This document shows positions 6,767 to 13,181 of a stretch of 36,870 nucleotides of DNA, one piece after another. Positions within the stretch are counted from its first letter, which is position 1. Every line of letters begins with the position of its first letter. Position numbers and translations under genes: made by a program. The stretch comes from an uncultured Anaerolineales bacterium (lineage in GTDB: Bacteria; Chloroflexota; Anaerolineae; Anaerolineales; Villigracilaceae): contig CAISEG010000003.1 in assembly GCA_903884265.1 (NCBI GenBank), forward strand, positions 1 through 36,870. Reading direction: 5' to 3'. The notes under the pieces are model-generated. The model was not told where the DNA came from. It worked only from the letters and a program-made list of their open reading frames with translations, and searched no databases.

Positions 6767-7579
6767 TCAAAGTCCCAGTTGAACCAATTCAGACGCAGTC
6801 AAATCCATGTCCGCCGCGACGAGGTTCTCGGCCTGATGTTGCGGATCGAATGACATAGGTATGGCGATGACGCGAGGCTGGCTGACGAGCCATGCCAGTG
6901 CAATCTGCTGGGACGAGACTCCCCGAGCCTTTCCAAGCGCCTGTAAAGGCTTATTCCCCCTGATAAACCGGCGCTTCACAGGGGAATATGCGGTCAGCAG
7001 GATGTCATTTTTTTGGCAGTAAGCCAGCACGCCATTTTTCACACAAGTGCGATCTGGCAAACTGTTAGACACCTGGTTGGTAAAAAGCGCTGTTGCTGAC
7101 AAAGCCACTGCATCTTCGAGTAGTTTGAGGTTGAAATTACTTACTCCCAAGTGGCGGACCCTGCCCTCTGCAACCAGCTGGTTGAGGGCGCGAAAGGTTT
7201 CAGCCAATTCCATCTCCCGCGCAGGCCAGTGGATCAAATACAGGTCGATATAATCCATGCCAAGACGACGCAAACTGTTTTCACAAGAATGCAGGACATC
7301 AGCGTTGCCCAAGTGCCCGGGACTGACTTTGGAGGTGATGAACAATGTTTCGCGAGCCAGACCCGAGGCGCGGATCGCCCGTCCAAGCAATTCTTCGGCA
7401 TGGCCCGCGGCATAGATTTCAGCAGTATCAAAAAGAGTGTAGCCCTGTTCCAACCCCGAGAGCAGTGCGGCCAGCGAACGCGCATCCTGGGCATCATCGG
7501 CGCAGCTCTTGCCACCAATCGTCCAGGTTCCAAATCCAATTTTAGGGATGTGTAAATCATGAAGGGTTTCGTATCTCAT
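6767..7579 (-). CDS. Aldo/keto reductase
   Basis: This 270-residue protein is an NADPH-dependent carbonyl reductase of the AKR superfamily with the usual (beta/alpha)8 barrel. The catalytic tetrad is visible: Asp51 and Tyr56 in LFDTAEIY, Lys84 in ITSKVS and His117 in LIHWP. The C-terminal cofactor region includes the AIPMS segment typical of the phosphate-binding loop. It is slightly short compared with most members, which have about 275-330 residues, because the variable C-terminal loop that sets substrate choice is brief. The substrate cannot be inferred. TATAAT ends seven bases before the ATG and no Shine-Dalgarno is present, so the message is probably leaderless. It may be cotranscribed with the Crp-type gene 82 bases downstream. 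Confidence 0.93.
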   Translation of the reverse strand: MRYETLHDLHIPKIGFGTWTIGGKSCADDAQDARSLAALLSGLEQGYTLFDTAEIYAAGHAEELLGRAIRASGLARETLFITSKVSPGHLGNADVLHSCENSLRRLGMDYIDLYLIHWPAREMELAETFRALNQLVAEGRVRHLGVSNFNLKLLEDAVALSATALFTNQVSNSLPDRTCVKNGVLAYCQKNDILLTAYSPVKRRFIRGNKPLQALGKARGVSSQQIALAWLVSQPRVIAIPMSFDPQHQAENLVAADMDLTASELVQLGL

Positions 7580-7586
7580 AACTAAA

Positions 7587-7592
7587 ATTATA
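7587..7592 (-). promoter_or_regulatory. -10 box implying a leaderless aldo/keto reductase mRNA
   Basis: Consensus TATAAT on the minus strand is followed by seven bases and then the ATG at 7579. Transcription would start at or one base before the start codon. No Shine-Dalgarno is visible and the -35 region is weak. Confidence 0.55.
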
Positions 7593-8052
7593 GCATCATG
7601 GGTAAAAAACTGGTTCTTGCCGAGGTGGGGTTATTACCCATGACCTTCCTTGCGATCTGCGCTTGGGGGAGGATCTCAGCAAAGGAGCCCAGAATTACAG
7701 GCATAAGCCGGTTTTGCTCCATCATCTCGATAAGAACTTATTCATTATATGGGGGTTAAGTTATCAAATCCCTATCCATTCTCTATCAAACCGACGGCCT
7801 ATAATATTTGAGTGTATAATGCCGACAAGTTTGATGAAATTTGACGATGCTCATCGCAGCCTAATGCCCGCTTCCTCAGACTTCTTTCAGGAAACCGGTG
7901 AAGGGGAAAAGTTTAGAACGGTTCGTCAATATTGGCCTGGTGGTTGCAATTCGCCAATCCGTTTGATCATTTGATTAGAAACACCTGTTCTCGAACCGCT
8001 TTGAAAACAGCCGGAGAGCAGACTTTATTAATGTTACATTTTGGAGGTTGCA
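7593..8052 (+). other. Gene-poor spacer with a possible hemL-like remnant
   Basis: This 460-base stretch separates the divergent aldo/keto reductase and radical SAM genes. It holds two TATAAT boxes (7800-7805 and 7815-7820). A short plus-strand reading frame begins with the ATG at 7819 and ends at 7974. Its last residues include YWPGGCNSPIRLI, which resembles the N-terminal PGGVNSPVRAF motif of glutamate-1-semialdehyde aminotransferase. Nothing further of that enzyme follows, so a decayed fragment or chance resemblance is more likely than a gene. Confidence 0.3.
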
Positions 8053-9534
8053 ATGAAGATCCTGTTAATCTACCCGGAATTTCCCGATACATTTTGGAGT
8101 TTCAAGCATGCCCTGAAATTTATCCGAAAGAAGGCCTCCACCCCACCACTTGGTTTGCTGACGGTAGCTGCCATGCTGCCGGCGGAATGGGAAAAGCGCG
8201 TCGTGGATCTGAACGTAAGAACGCTTAAAGATAAGGATCTAGCCTGGGCCGATTATGCTTTCGTGAGTGCGATGGTCGTTCAGAAGGAATCCACCCATCA
8301 GGTGATCGGCCGCTGTAAAGCCGCCGGGTTGACAGTGGTGGCCGGGGGACCGCTCTTCACTGCCGAATACGAGCAGTTCCCGGATGTGGCGCATTTCGTT
8401 CTGAACGAGGCCGAGATGACTCTGGCGCCATTCTTACGGGATCTTGAGCGGGGCCAGGCTCAACGCATCTACACCTCAGATGAATTCCCCGACATCCAGC
8501 AAACGCCTGCCCCACTCTGGGAACTGGCGGACCGGAGCCGTTACGCCACCATGTCGATCCAGTATTCGCGCGGCTGCCCCTTTGACTGTGAGTTCTGCAA
8601 TATCACCACGCTATTTGGACACCTACCGCGGGTCAAGACATCCTCACAAATTATCCGCGAATTGGACGGATTGTACCAGCTTGGCTGGCGCGAGCCGGTC
8701 TTTTTTGTTGACGATAACCTGATCGGCAACAAAAAACATCTCCGGGAGGATCTGCTTCCGGCTTTGATCGAATGGCGGAAGGGCAAGAAAGGCATGCCTT
8801 TCAATACCGAGATCTCGATCAATATTGCCGACGATGACACTTTAATGTATATGATGACCCAGGCTGGTTTCGACACTGTTTTTATCGGGGTTGAGACACC
8901 AGACGACGACAGTCTGGCTGAGTGCAACAAGAAGCAAAACCTGCATCGCGACCTGGTGGCGGATGTAAAGCGTATCCAGCGCGCCGGGCTACAGGTCCAG
9001 GGCGGTTTCATCATCGGATTTGACAATGATACCCCGTCCACTTTCCAACGACAGATCGATTTCATTCAGAAAAGCGGAATCGTGACTGCCATGGTCGGGC
9101 TGTTGCAGGCTCCCGTTGGAACCCGGCTCTATAAACGTATGGAAAAGGACAGGCGGCTGGTCGGATCGTTCTCAGGCGATAACGTGGACGGGGCGACGAA
9201 TATCATTCCGAAGGAAATGAGTATTGATGTGCTCGAGAAGGGTTACCGGGCTGTGGTGAGGACCCTGTATACCCCCAAGAATTATTATGCACGCGTTAAA
9301 ACCTTTCTGAAAGAATATAAAGCACCCAAGATCACAATCCCTTTGAATGGGGAGTATATCCGGGCATTTTTTCGTTCTGTCCTGCGGTTGGGGATTATTG
9401 GCAAGGAACGCGTCCAATATTGGAAGCTTCTTTTCTGGACGCTTTTCCGCCGGCCGGAACTCTTTGCGCTGGCGATCACATTCGCGATCTATGGGTATCA
9501 CTTCCGCCAGGTAATGGACTTGCACCTGCTCTGA
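8053..9534 (+). CDS. B12-binding-domain radical SAM protein (HpnP-like, DUF4070 type)
   Basis: This 493-residue enzyme belongs to the class B radical SAM group, which uses S-adenosylmethionine plus cobalamin, often to methylate unactivated carbons. The start is the ATG after GGAGG (8043-8047). An N-terminal B12-binding Rossmann-like domain spans about residues 1-140 and contains AGGP near 97-100. The [4Fe-4S] radical SAM motif is CPFDCEFC (C175, C179, C182), followed by VFFVDDN and GGFIIGFD segments. The C-terminal region matches the DUF4070 extension found in HpnP (hopanoid 2-methylase) and its many paralogues. The opening YPEFPDTFWSFKHALKFI is typical of that group. No hopanoid genes are nearby, so lipid methylation is only one possibility. 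It seems to be a single-gene unit. Confidence 0.88.
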   Translation: MKILLIYPEFPDTFWSFKHALKFIRKKASTPPLGLLTVAAMLPAEWEKRVVDLNVRTLKDKDLAWADYAFVSAMVVQKESTHQVIGRCKAAGLTVVAGGPLFTAEYEQFPDVAHFVLNEAEMTLAPFLRDLERGQAQRIYTSDEFPDIQQTPAPLWELADRSRYATMSIQYSRGCPFDCEFCNITTLFGHLPRVKTSSQIIRELDGLYQLGWREPVFFVDDNLIGNKKHLREDLLPALIEWRKGKKGMPFNTEISINIADDDTLMYMMTQAGFDTVFIGVETPDDDSLAECNKKQNLHRDLVADVKRIQRAGLQVQGGFIIGFDNDTPSTFQRQIDFIQKSGIVTAMVGLLQAPVGTRLYKRMEKDRRLVGSFSGDNVDGATNIIPKEMSIDVLEKGYRAVVRTLYTPKNYYARVKTFLKEYKAPKITIPLNGEYIRAFFRSVLRLGIIGKERVQYWKLLFWTLFRRPELFALAITFAIYGYHFRQVMDLHLL

Positions 9535-9899
9535 TCCGATCGGAGGTTTCATACATCCAATAAACCGATGTTTGGAAACTCAACAAGGTCTCTGGAACAA
9601 ATTCGCGTGCGGATGCAGCCCGAGTTTTTCCCTCTTTATAAAACAGCCGCAGGGTTTCCCGCTTTACTCGTAGCGGATATTACCCATCCCTTCCTTCCCT
9701 GGAATAATAAAAACTCCTTCTGTTCTTTTTTTTCTGACAGAAGGGACTTTCTATTTCGTGTCTCGCTTAAAGGGTGAAGTTCATAAAGAAGTTTTCTTGC
9801 TAAAAATTTGAGCCTTATCGAGGTTCATCTTGCCAGCACTCTTCCGCGAAGGTCTTCTCCATTCCTATTCTCTGCCTCTCTGCCCTCTGTTCTTCGTTC
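9535..9899 (+). other. Non-coding spacer
   Basis: I see no convincing gene in this stretch. It contains an 8-bp stem (CCTTCTGT at 9716-9723 with 9737-9744) whose loop, not its tail, holds the T-run, so it is an imperfect terminator candidate for the radical SAM gene. Near 9850-9900 there is a C/T-rich low-complexity tract of the kind common in Anaerolineae intergenic DNA. Confidence 0.4.
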
Positions 9900-9927
9900 T
9901 TGGAATCGGCCCGGATTGCGCTATAAT
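9900..9927 (+). promoter_or_regulatory. Promoter of the SH3-like lipoprotein gene
   Basis: TTGGAA (9900-9905), 16 bases, then a consensus TATAAT (9922-9927). The start codon at 9974 follows with a GGAG ribosome site at 9962-9965, giving a leader of about 40 bases. Confidence 0.6.
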
Positions 9928-9973
9928 CTTGTAACAATAAGGCTCCTAGGAGTCTAGAAAAGGAGTGGACTGT

Positions 9974-10606
9974 ATGAACCGGAAATCAATTGCGATCCTG
10001 TTTCTTATTCTTTTGGGTCTTTCCGCCTGTTCCCTGGGCGGGACGCCAACCGTCATGCCTCCCAGCGCGACTCCGACGCACGCCCCCACCCCCAGCCGGA
10101 CATTGCCAGCGGCGACAGTGGTCCCAACCGTGACCCCGCTCCCACCGGTGCCCAGCTCCACGGCCACGCTTGGTCCGGCCATGCTTATTCTGAGCATAGA
10201 CCATTTATGTAACATCGGCCCGGGGGCCAATTACATCGACGTGGTGGAAATTCCATCCGGGACGGTCCTACCGATCATCGGTACCAACGGTAGCGGCTGG
10301 TGGCTGGTGCAGATCAACGACCCGCGTACGCCTTACCTCCAATGCTGGATCGGTGGCGGGACACCTACGGGCGATACGAAGCACCTACCGGTGCCTGCGC
10401 CAGGCTTGTATGTGCCGGTGCACGATGAATCTCACTGGGCGACCCTCTTCTATATGGACTGTTCCAGCCTGGAGAGGTTTACCTGGGTCTGGAACGGGTC
10501 CGGGAGCGGGATGTACGTGACTGATACCAAGTTCCACGGGATCACGGGCCGGCCGACGATCTTTTACGACGAGTGGATCGGGTTGTGCCCGTCATTCAGG
10601 CCGTAA
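9974..10606 (+). CDS. Lipoprotein with Thr/Pro-rich linker and SH3-like domain
   Basis: This 210-residue secreted lipoprotein has a signal peptide with the lipobox LSAC at residues 16-19. A Thr/Pro/Ala-rich linker (about 24-65) follows, then a domain with the SH3b pattern: C-N-I-G-P-G-A-N-Y, then a VVEIPSGT turn, then WWLVQI and CWIGGG. SH3b domains of this layout are common in Chloroflexota surface proteins and bind peptidoglycan or mediate protein contacts. The last 70 residues (YMDCSSLERFTWVWNG onward) are not recognised and contain two more cysteines that could form a disulfide. ATG 9974 is preferred over the GTG nine bases earlier because GGAG sits eight bases before it. The gene stands alone between a promoter and a terminator. 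Function unknown. Confidence 0.82.
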   Translation: MNRKSIAILFLILLGLSACSLGGTPTVMPPSATPTHAPTPSRTLPAATVVPTVTPLPPVPSSTATLGPAMLILSIDHLCNIGPGANYIDVVEIPSGTVLPIIGTNGSGWWLVQINDPRTPYLQCWIGGGTPTGDTKHLPVPAPGLYVPVHDESHWATLFYMDCSSLERFTWVWNGSGSGMYVTDTKFHGITGRPTIFYDEWIGLCPSFRP

Positions 10607-10637
10607 AAGAGGTTTTTCCATGAATGGCGCGAATAGG

Positions 10638-10756
10638 CACGAAGAAAGAAAAAAAGTGAAGAGAATTAACCACGACCCCCAGATTCTGCTCATTTCGGTG
10701 ATGGCTCGCGAGGGGTGGGCGAACCACCAAGGAAGAAAAAGAGCGAAGAGGGTTAA
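10638..10756 (+). repeat. Imperfect direct repeat pair, A/G-rich
   Basis: Two 32-base units, at 10638-10669 and 10725-10756, match at about 26 positions and share the order CAC-AAG-AAGAAAAA-GAAGAG-TTAA. They are 87 bases apart in the spacer after the lipoprotein gene. A related fragment (TTAACCACGGAGGGCAGCAA) occurs near 33607. They look like members of a dispersed intergenic repeat and have no coding sense. Confidence 0.55.
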
Positions 10757-10784
10757 GTAACGAGATTATAGAGACCCCCAAAAA

Positions 10785-10824
10785 GGCCCTAAAGGTTTTA
10801 GATACCTTTAAGGTCTTTTTTTTT
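10785..10824 (+). terminator. Intrinsic terminator before the purine operon
   Basis: GGCCCTAAAGGT pairs with ACCTTTAAGGTC around a short AT loop, with one bulge, followed by nine Ts (10816-10824). An A-run on the left side means it could work in both directions. It ends the lipoprotein transcript and isolates the purine operon promoter at 10834. Confidence 0.8.
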
Positions 10825-10833
10825 AAGTAAAGT

Positions 10834-10862
10834 TTGACAATCCCCTCTTTTTTTGTTAAACT
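10834..10862 (+). promoter_or_regulatory. Promoter of the purine-catabolism operon
   Basis: A perfect TTGACA (10834-10839) is followed after 17 bases by TAAACT (10857-10862). Transcription should start near 10869, three bases before the palindromic operator. The first gene starts at 10906 with no clear Shine-Dalgarno in the 37-base leader. Confidence 0.7.
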
Positions 10863-10871
10863 AGTGGTATA

Positions 10872-10884
10872 GTTGTCAGACAAC
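10872..10884. promoter_or_regulatory. GntR-type operator, copy 1
   Basis: GTTGTCAGACAAC is a perfect palindrome around a single central base. It starts about three bases after the predicted transcription start, where bound repressor would block initiation. The core T-GTC-n-GAC-A fits the GT/AC-type palindromes bound by GntR-family proteins, and a GntR gene lies in the same operon. The exact reverse complement recurs at 36681-36693. Confidence 0.8.
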
Positions 10885-10905
10885 CTGTTCGAACCCCGGA
10901 TTTAG

Positions 10906-12294
10906 ATGACCACTCTTTTGATCAAGAATGCCACAGTTCTTGTCACCATGGACGACCGCCAGCGGGAGATTCCCGAGGGTGGTCTTTTTATACGGGACGG
11001 GTTCATCGAACAAGTCAGCCCGACAGATGAACTGCCGCAGGCGGCGGACGAAGTGCTCGACCTGCGCGGCCACCTACTCCTGCCAGGGCTGGTCAACACG
11101 CACCATCATTTCTACCAGACTCTCACGCGCGCTGTGCCGGCCGCGCAGAACGCCAACCTGTTCCACTGGCTCAAGACGCTCTATCCCATCTGGGCGCGCC
11201 TGACCCCCGACGACATTTTTATTTCGACCCAGACTGCCCTGGCGGAACTGGCGCTTTCAGGTTGCACTACAGCCGCCGATCACCTGTACCTGTTCCCGAA
11301 CGGTTCCCGTCTCGACGATGAGATCACCGCGGCACAGGAGATGGGGATGCGCGTCCAGGCCAGCCGCGGCTCAATGAGCCTGGGTGAATCGAACGGCGGG
11401 CTCCCGCCTGACTCGGTGGTGGACACGGAAGAGGCCATCCTGAAGGATTCTCAGCGCCTGATCCAAAGATACCACGACCCAAAGGCGGGGGCCTTTGTAC
11501 AGATCGTGCTGGCGCCTTGCTCGCCCTTCTCGGTGAGTGGTGAGTTGATGAAGCAGTCGGCAGCGCTGGCGCGCGAAACCGGCGTGCACCTGCACACACA
11601 TCTGGCGGAGACCGAAGACGAGCAGGAGTTCTGCCTGCAGAAATTTGGTTACCGTCCCGTGCCATACATGCAGTCGGTGGACTGGGTGGGGGAGGACGTC
11701 TGGTTCGCGCACGCAGTATACGTGGACAACGATGAAGTAAAGACCTTTGCCAGGCACGGCTGCGGCGTAGCACATTGTCCCAGCTCGAACATGCGCCTGG
11801 CTTCTGGGATCGCCCCGGTCAAAGAGTACCTGGCGGCGGGTGTGAAGGTAGGCTTGGGTGTGGACGGGTCGGCTTCGAACGACAGTTCGCACATGCTCGG
11901 TGAAGCGCGCCAGGCAATGCTTTTATCCAGACTACGGGAAGGGATTAGCGGGTTCTCCCTTTCGAACGATCCAGATCGCAAGCTAATAACGGCGCGCGAG
12001 GTCTTGAAGCTGGCAACGCGCGGCGGGGCGGCGGTGCTGGGACGCGGCGATATTGGTAGTCTCGAGCCTGGGAAATGCGCTGATTTCTTCGCGATAGATC
12101 TGAACCGCCTGGAATACGCCGGGGCGCTGCACGACCCTGTGGCTGCGGCGGTATTCTGCCACCCGGTGCGCGCCGACTACACCTATGTCGGCGGCAGGCC
12201 GGTGGTGCGAGCAGGGCGACTGGTGAACGTGGATGAAACCAAGCTGGTGGAAAAGCACAACCGGGCAGCCAAACGCTTGCTGGAGAACCAATGA
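10906..12294 (+). CDS. 8-oxoguanine deaminase (amidohydrolase superfamily)
   Basis: This 462-residue zinc amidohydrolase matches the cluster once called hydroxydechloroatrazine ethylaminohydrolase and later shown, for some members, to deaminate 8-oxoguanine to urate. Visible signatures are NTHHHFYQTLTRAV (metal ligands His66 and His68), HLAETEDE around the third histidine, CPSSNMRL and GVDGSASND with the catalytic Asp. Its length matches the family. It is the first gene of the purine operon, directly behind the GntR-type operator, and overlaps the next gene by four bases (ATGA at 12291). In this operon its product would join urate made by xanthine dehydrogenase. Related SsnA and guanine deaminases are alternatives, but the TLTRAVPAAQ and CSPFSVS segments favour the 8-oxoguanine branch. 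Confidence 0.9.
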   Translation: MTTLLIKNATVLVTMDDRQREIPEGGLFIRDGFIEQVSPTDELPQAADEVLDLRGHLLLPGLVNTHHHFYQTLTRAVPAAQNANLFHWLKTLYPIWARLTPDDIFISTQTALAELALSGCTTAADHLYLFPNGSRLDDEITAAQEMGMRVQASRGSMSLGESNGGLPPDSVVDTEEAILKDSQRLIQRYHDPKAGAFVQIVLAPCSPFSVSGELMKQSAALARETGVHLHTHLAETEDEQEFCLQKFGYRPVPYMQSVDWVGEDVWFAHAVYVDNDEVKTFARHGCGVAHCPSSNMRLASGIAPVKEYLAAGVKVGLGVDGSASNDSSHMLGEARQAMLLSRLREGISGFSLSNDPDRKLITAREVLKLATRGGAAVLGRGDIGSLEPGKCADFFAIDLNRLEYAGALHDPVAAAVFCHPVRADYTYVGGRPVVRAGRLVNVDETKLVEKHNRAAKRLLENQ

Positions 12295-12791
12295 CCGCGG
12301 TGGAAGAGATGCTGCTCGAAAAATATCTAAAGCTCCCTGACCAACTGGAGGCTGCCATTGCCGGGCTGGATGAGGACCAGCTCGACCTGAATCTTGGCAA
12401 GGGCTGGTCGATCCGGCAGTACGTGCATCACACCGTCGAAGGTGAGGTGATGTGGCAACTATTCCTGCGGGCCATTCTGGGCCAGGATGGGATCGAGTTC
12501 CCGATCCAATGGTATTTTGCCATTTCCCAGGATGAATGGGCCGAGCGTTGGGCCTCCGGGAAGAGGCTTGTTGGCCCGACCCTGGCGCTCTTCCGCGGCA
12601 GCACTGCCAGCCTGGCCGAACTGCTGCACAACATGCCGGCCAAAGCCTGGGATCATTTTGGGCGTGTGACTTGGCCAGGCAGCGACAAGGAAACCCACCT
12701 GACGGTAAGGGACATCGTCCGGATGCACCTTGGCCACACAGAGCATCACACTGCTGATATCCAGGCCATCCGGAAGGCGCACGATGTATAA
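12291..12791 (+). CDS. DinB/YfiT-family putative metalloenzyme
   Basis: This 166-residue protein has the DinB four-helix-bundle layout with a histidine metal site: H46/H47 in YVHHTVEGE and the pair H149 and H153 in HLGHTEHHTADI. Members of this superfamily include thiol-S-transferases and many uncharacterised hydrolases. The start overlaps the stop of the 8-oxoguanine deaminase, so they are translationally coupled. No function in purine breakdown is established for this family. Conserved coupling would suggest a hydrolytic or repair role, but that is speculation. The confidence applies to the family call, not to the function. Confidence 0.88.
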   Translation: MTAVEEMLLEKYLKLPDQLEAAIAGLDEDQLDLNLGKGWSIRQYVHHTVEGEVMWQLFLRAILGQDGIEFPIQWYFAISQDEWAERWASGKRLVGPTLALFRGSTASLAELLHNMPAKAWDHFGRVTWPGSDKETHLTVRDIVRMHLGHTEHHTADIQAIRKAHDV

Positions 12792-12861
12792 ATGCAAGAA
12801 TCTCATGCTTAAGGTGCGGAAGCTTCTCGAAAGACTAAAGTCGTTACAACAATAGGATAGC

Positions 12862-13173
12862 ATGTCGGATATCTGGGTGCTAATCATTTTCGGCTGGCCG
12901 GCAATCCTTCTTTCGTTGGTGACTTCAGTGATCGGAGTGCTGAAAAAATGGCCTTGGATAGTGATGACTGCCGGGGTGGTAGCCATGCCATTCAGCCTGT
13001 ATTTCAGCGGATATGCAATTTTCTATTACACCCCTTTCCTGCTGCCGTTCTTCCTGTTTGGTGCAGCCTGGGCCGTGAGGGCCAAACGCAAGATCCTACC
13101 CTGGATCCTGCTGGTCCCCCTGACCGGCTTTGCTATCATCCTAGCAATTCTTGTGCATACCCAAAATGGATAA
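12862..13173 (+). CDS. Small multi-pass membrane protein, function unknown
   Basis: This 103-residue protein is almost wholly hydrophobic, with helices near residues 4-24, 31-50, 52-71 and 80-98 separated by short basic loops (KKW, RAKRK). I recognise no family. A weak AGGA lies before the ATG. It ends eight bases before adenine deaminase and is read in the same direction, so it belongs to the operon. A small accessory transport or membrane role is possible but unsupported. Confidence 0.65.
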   Translation: MSDIWVLIIFGWPAILLSLVTSVIGVLKKWPWIVMTAGVVAMPFSLYFSGYAIFYYTPFLLPFFLFGAAWAVRAKRKILPWILLVPLTGFAIILAILVHTQNG

Positions 13174-13181
13174 ATAAAACC

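Noticed and set aside
9568-9777. A 69-codon frame after the radical SAM gene
   Set aside because: It has no Shine-Dalgarno at usable spacing, crosses a hairpin and a T-run, and its residue composition is unlike the neighbours.
10885-10900. tRNA T-loop-like GTTCGAACCCC
   Set aside because: GTTCGAAC occurs just after the operator, but no acceptor stem, D-arm or anticodon arm can be folded around it.
12948-13181. Upstream extension of adenine deaminase
   Set aside because: The extra residues overlap the small membrane-protein gene, have no family similarity and no ribosome site. The start at 13182 matches the family N-terminus.
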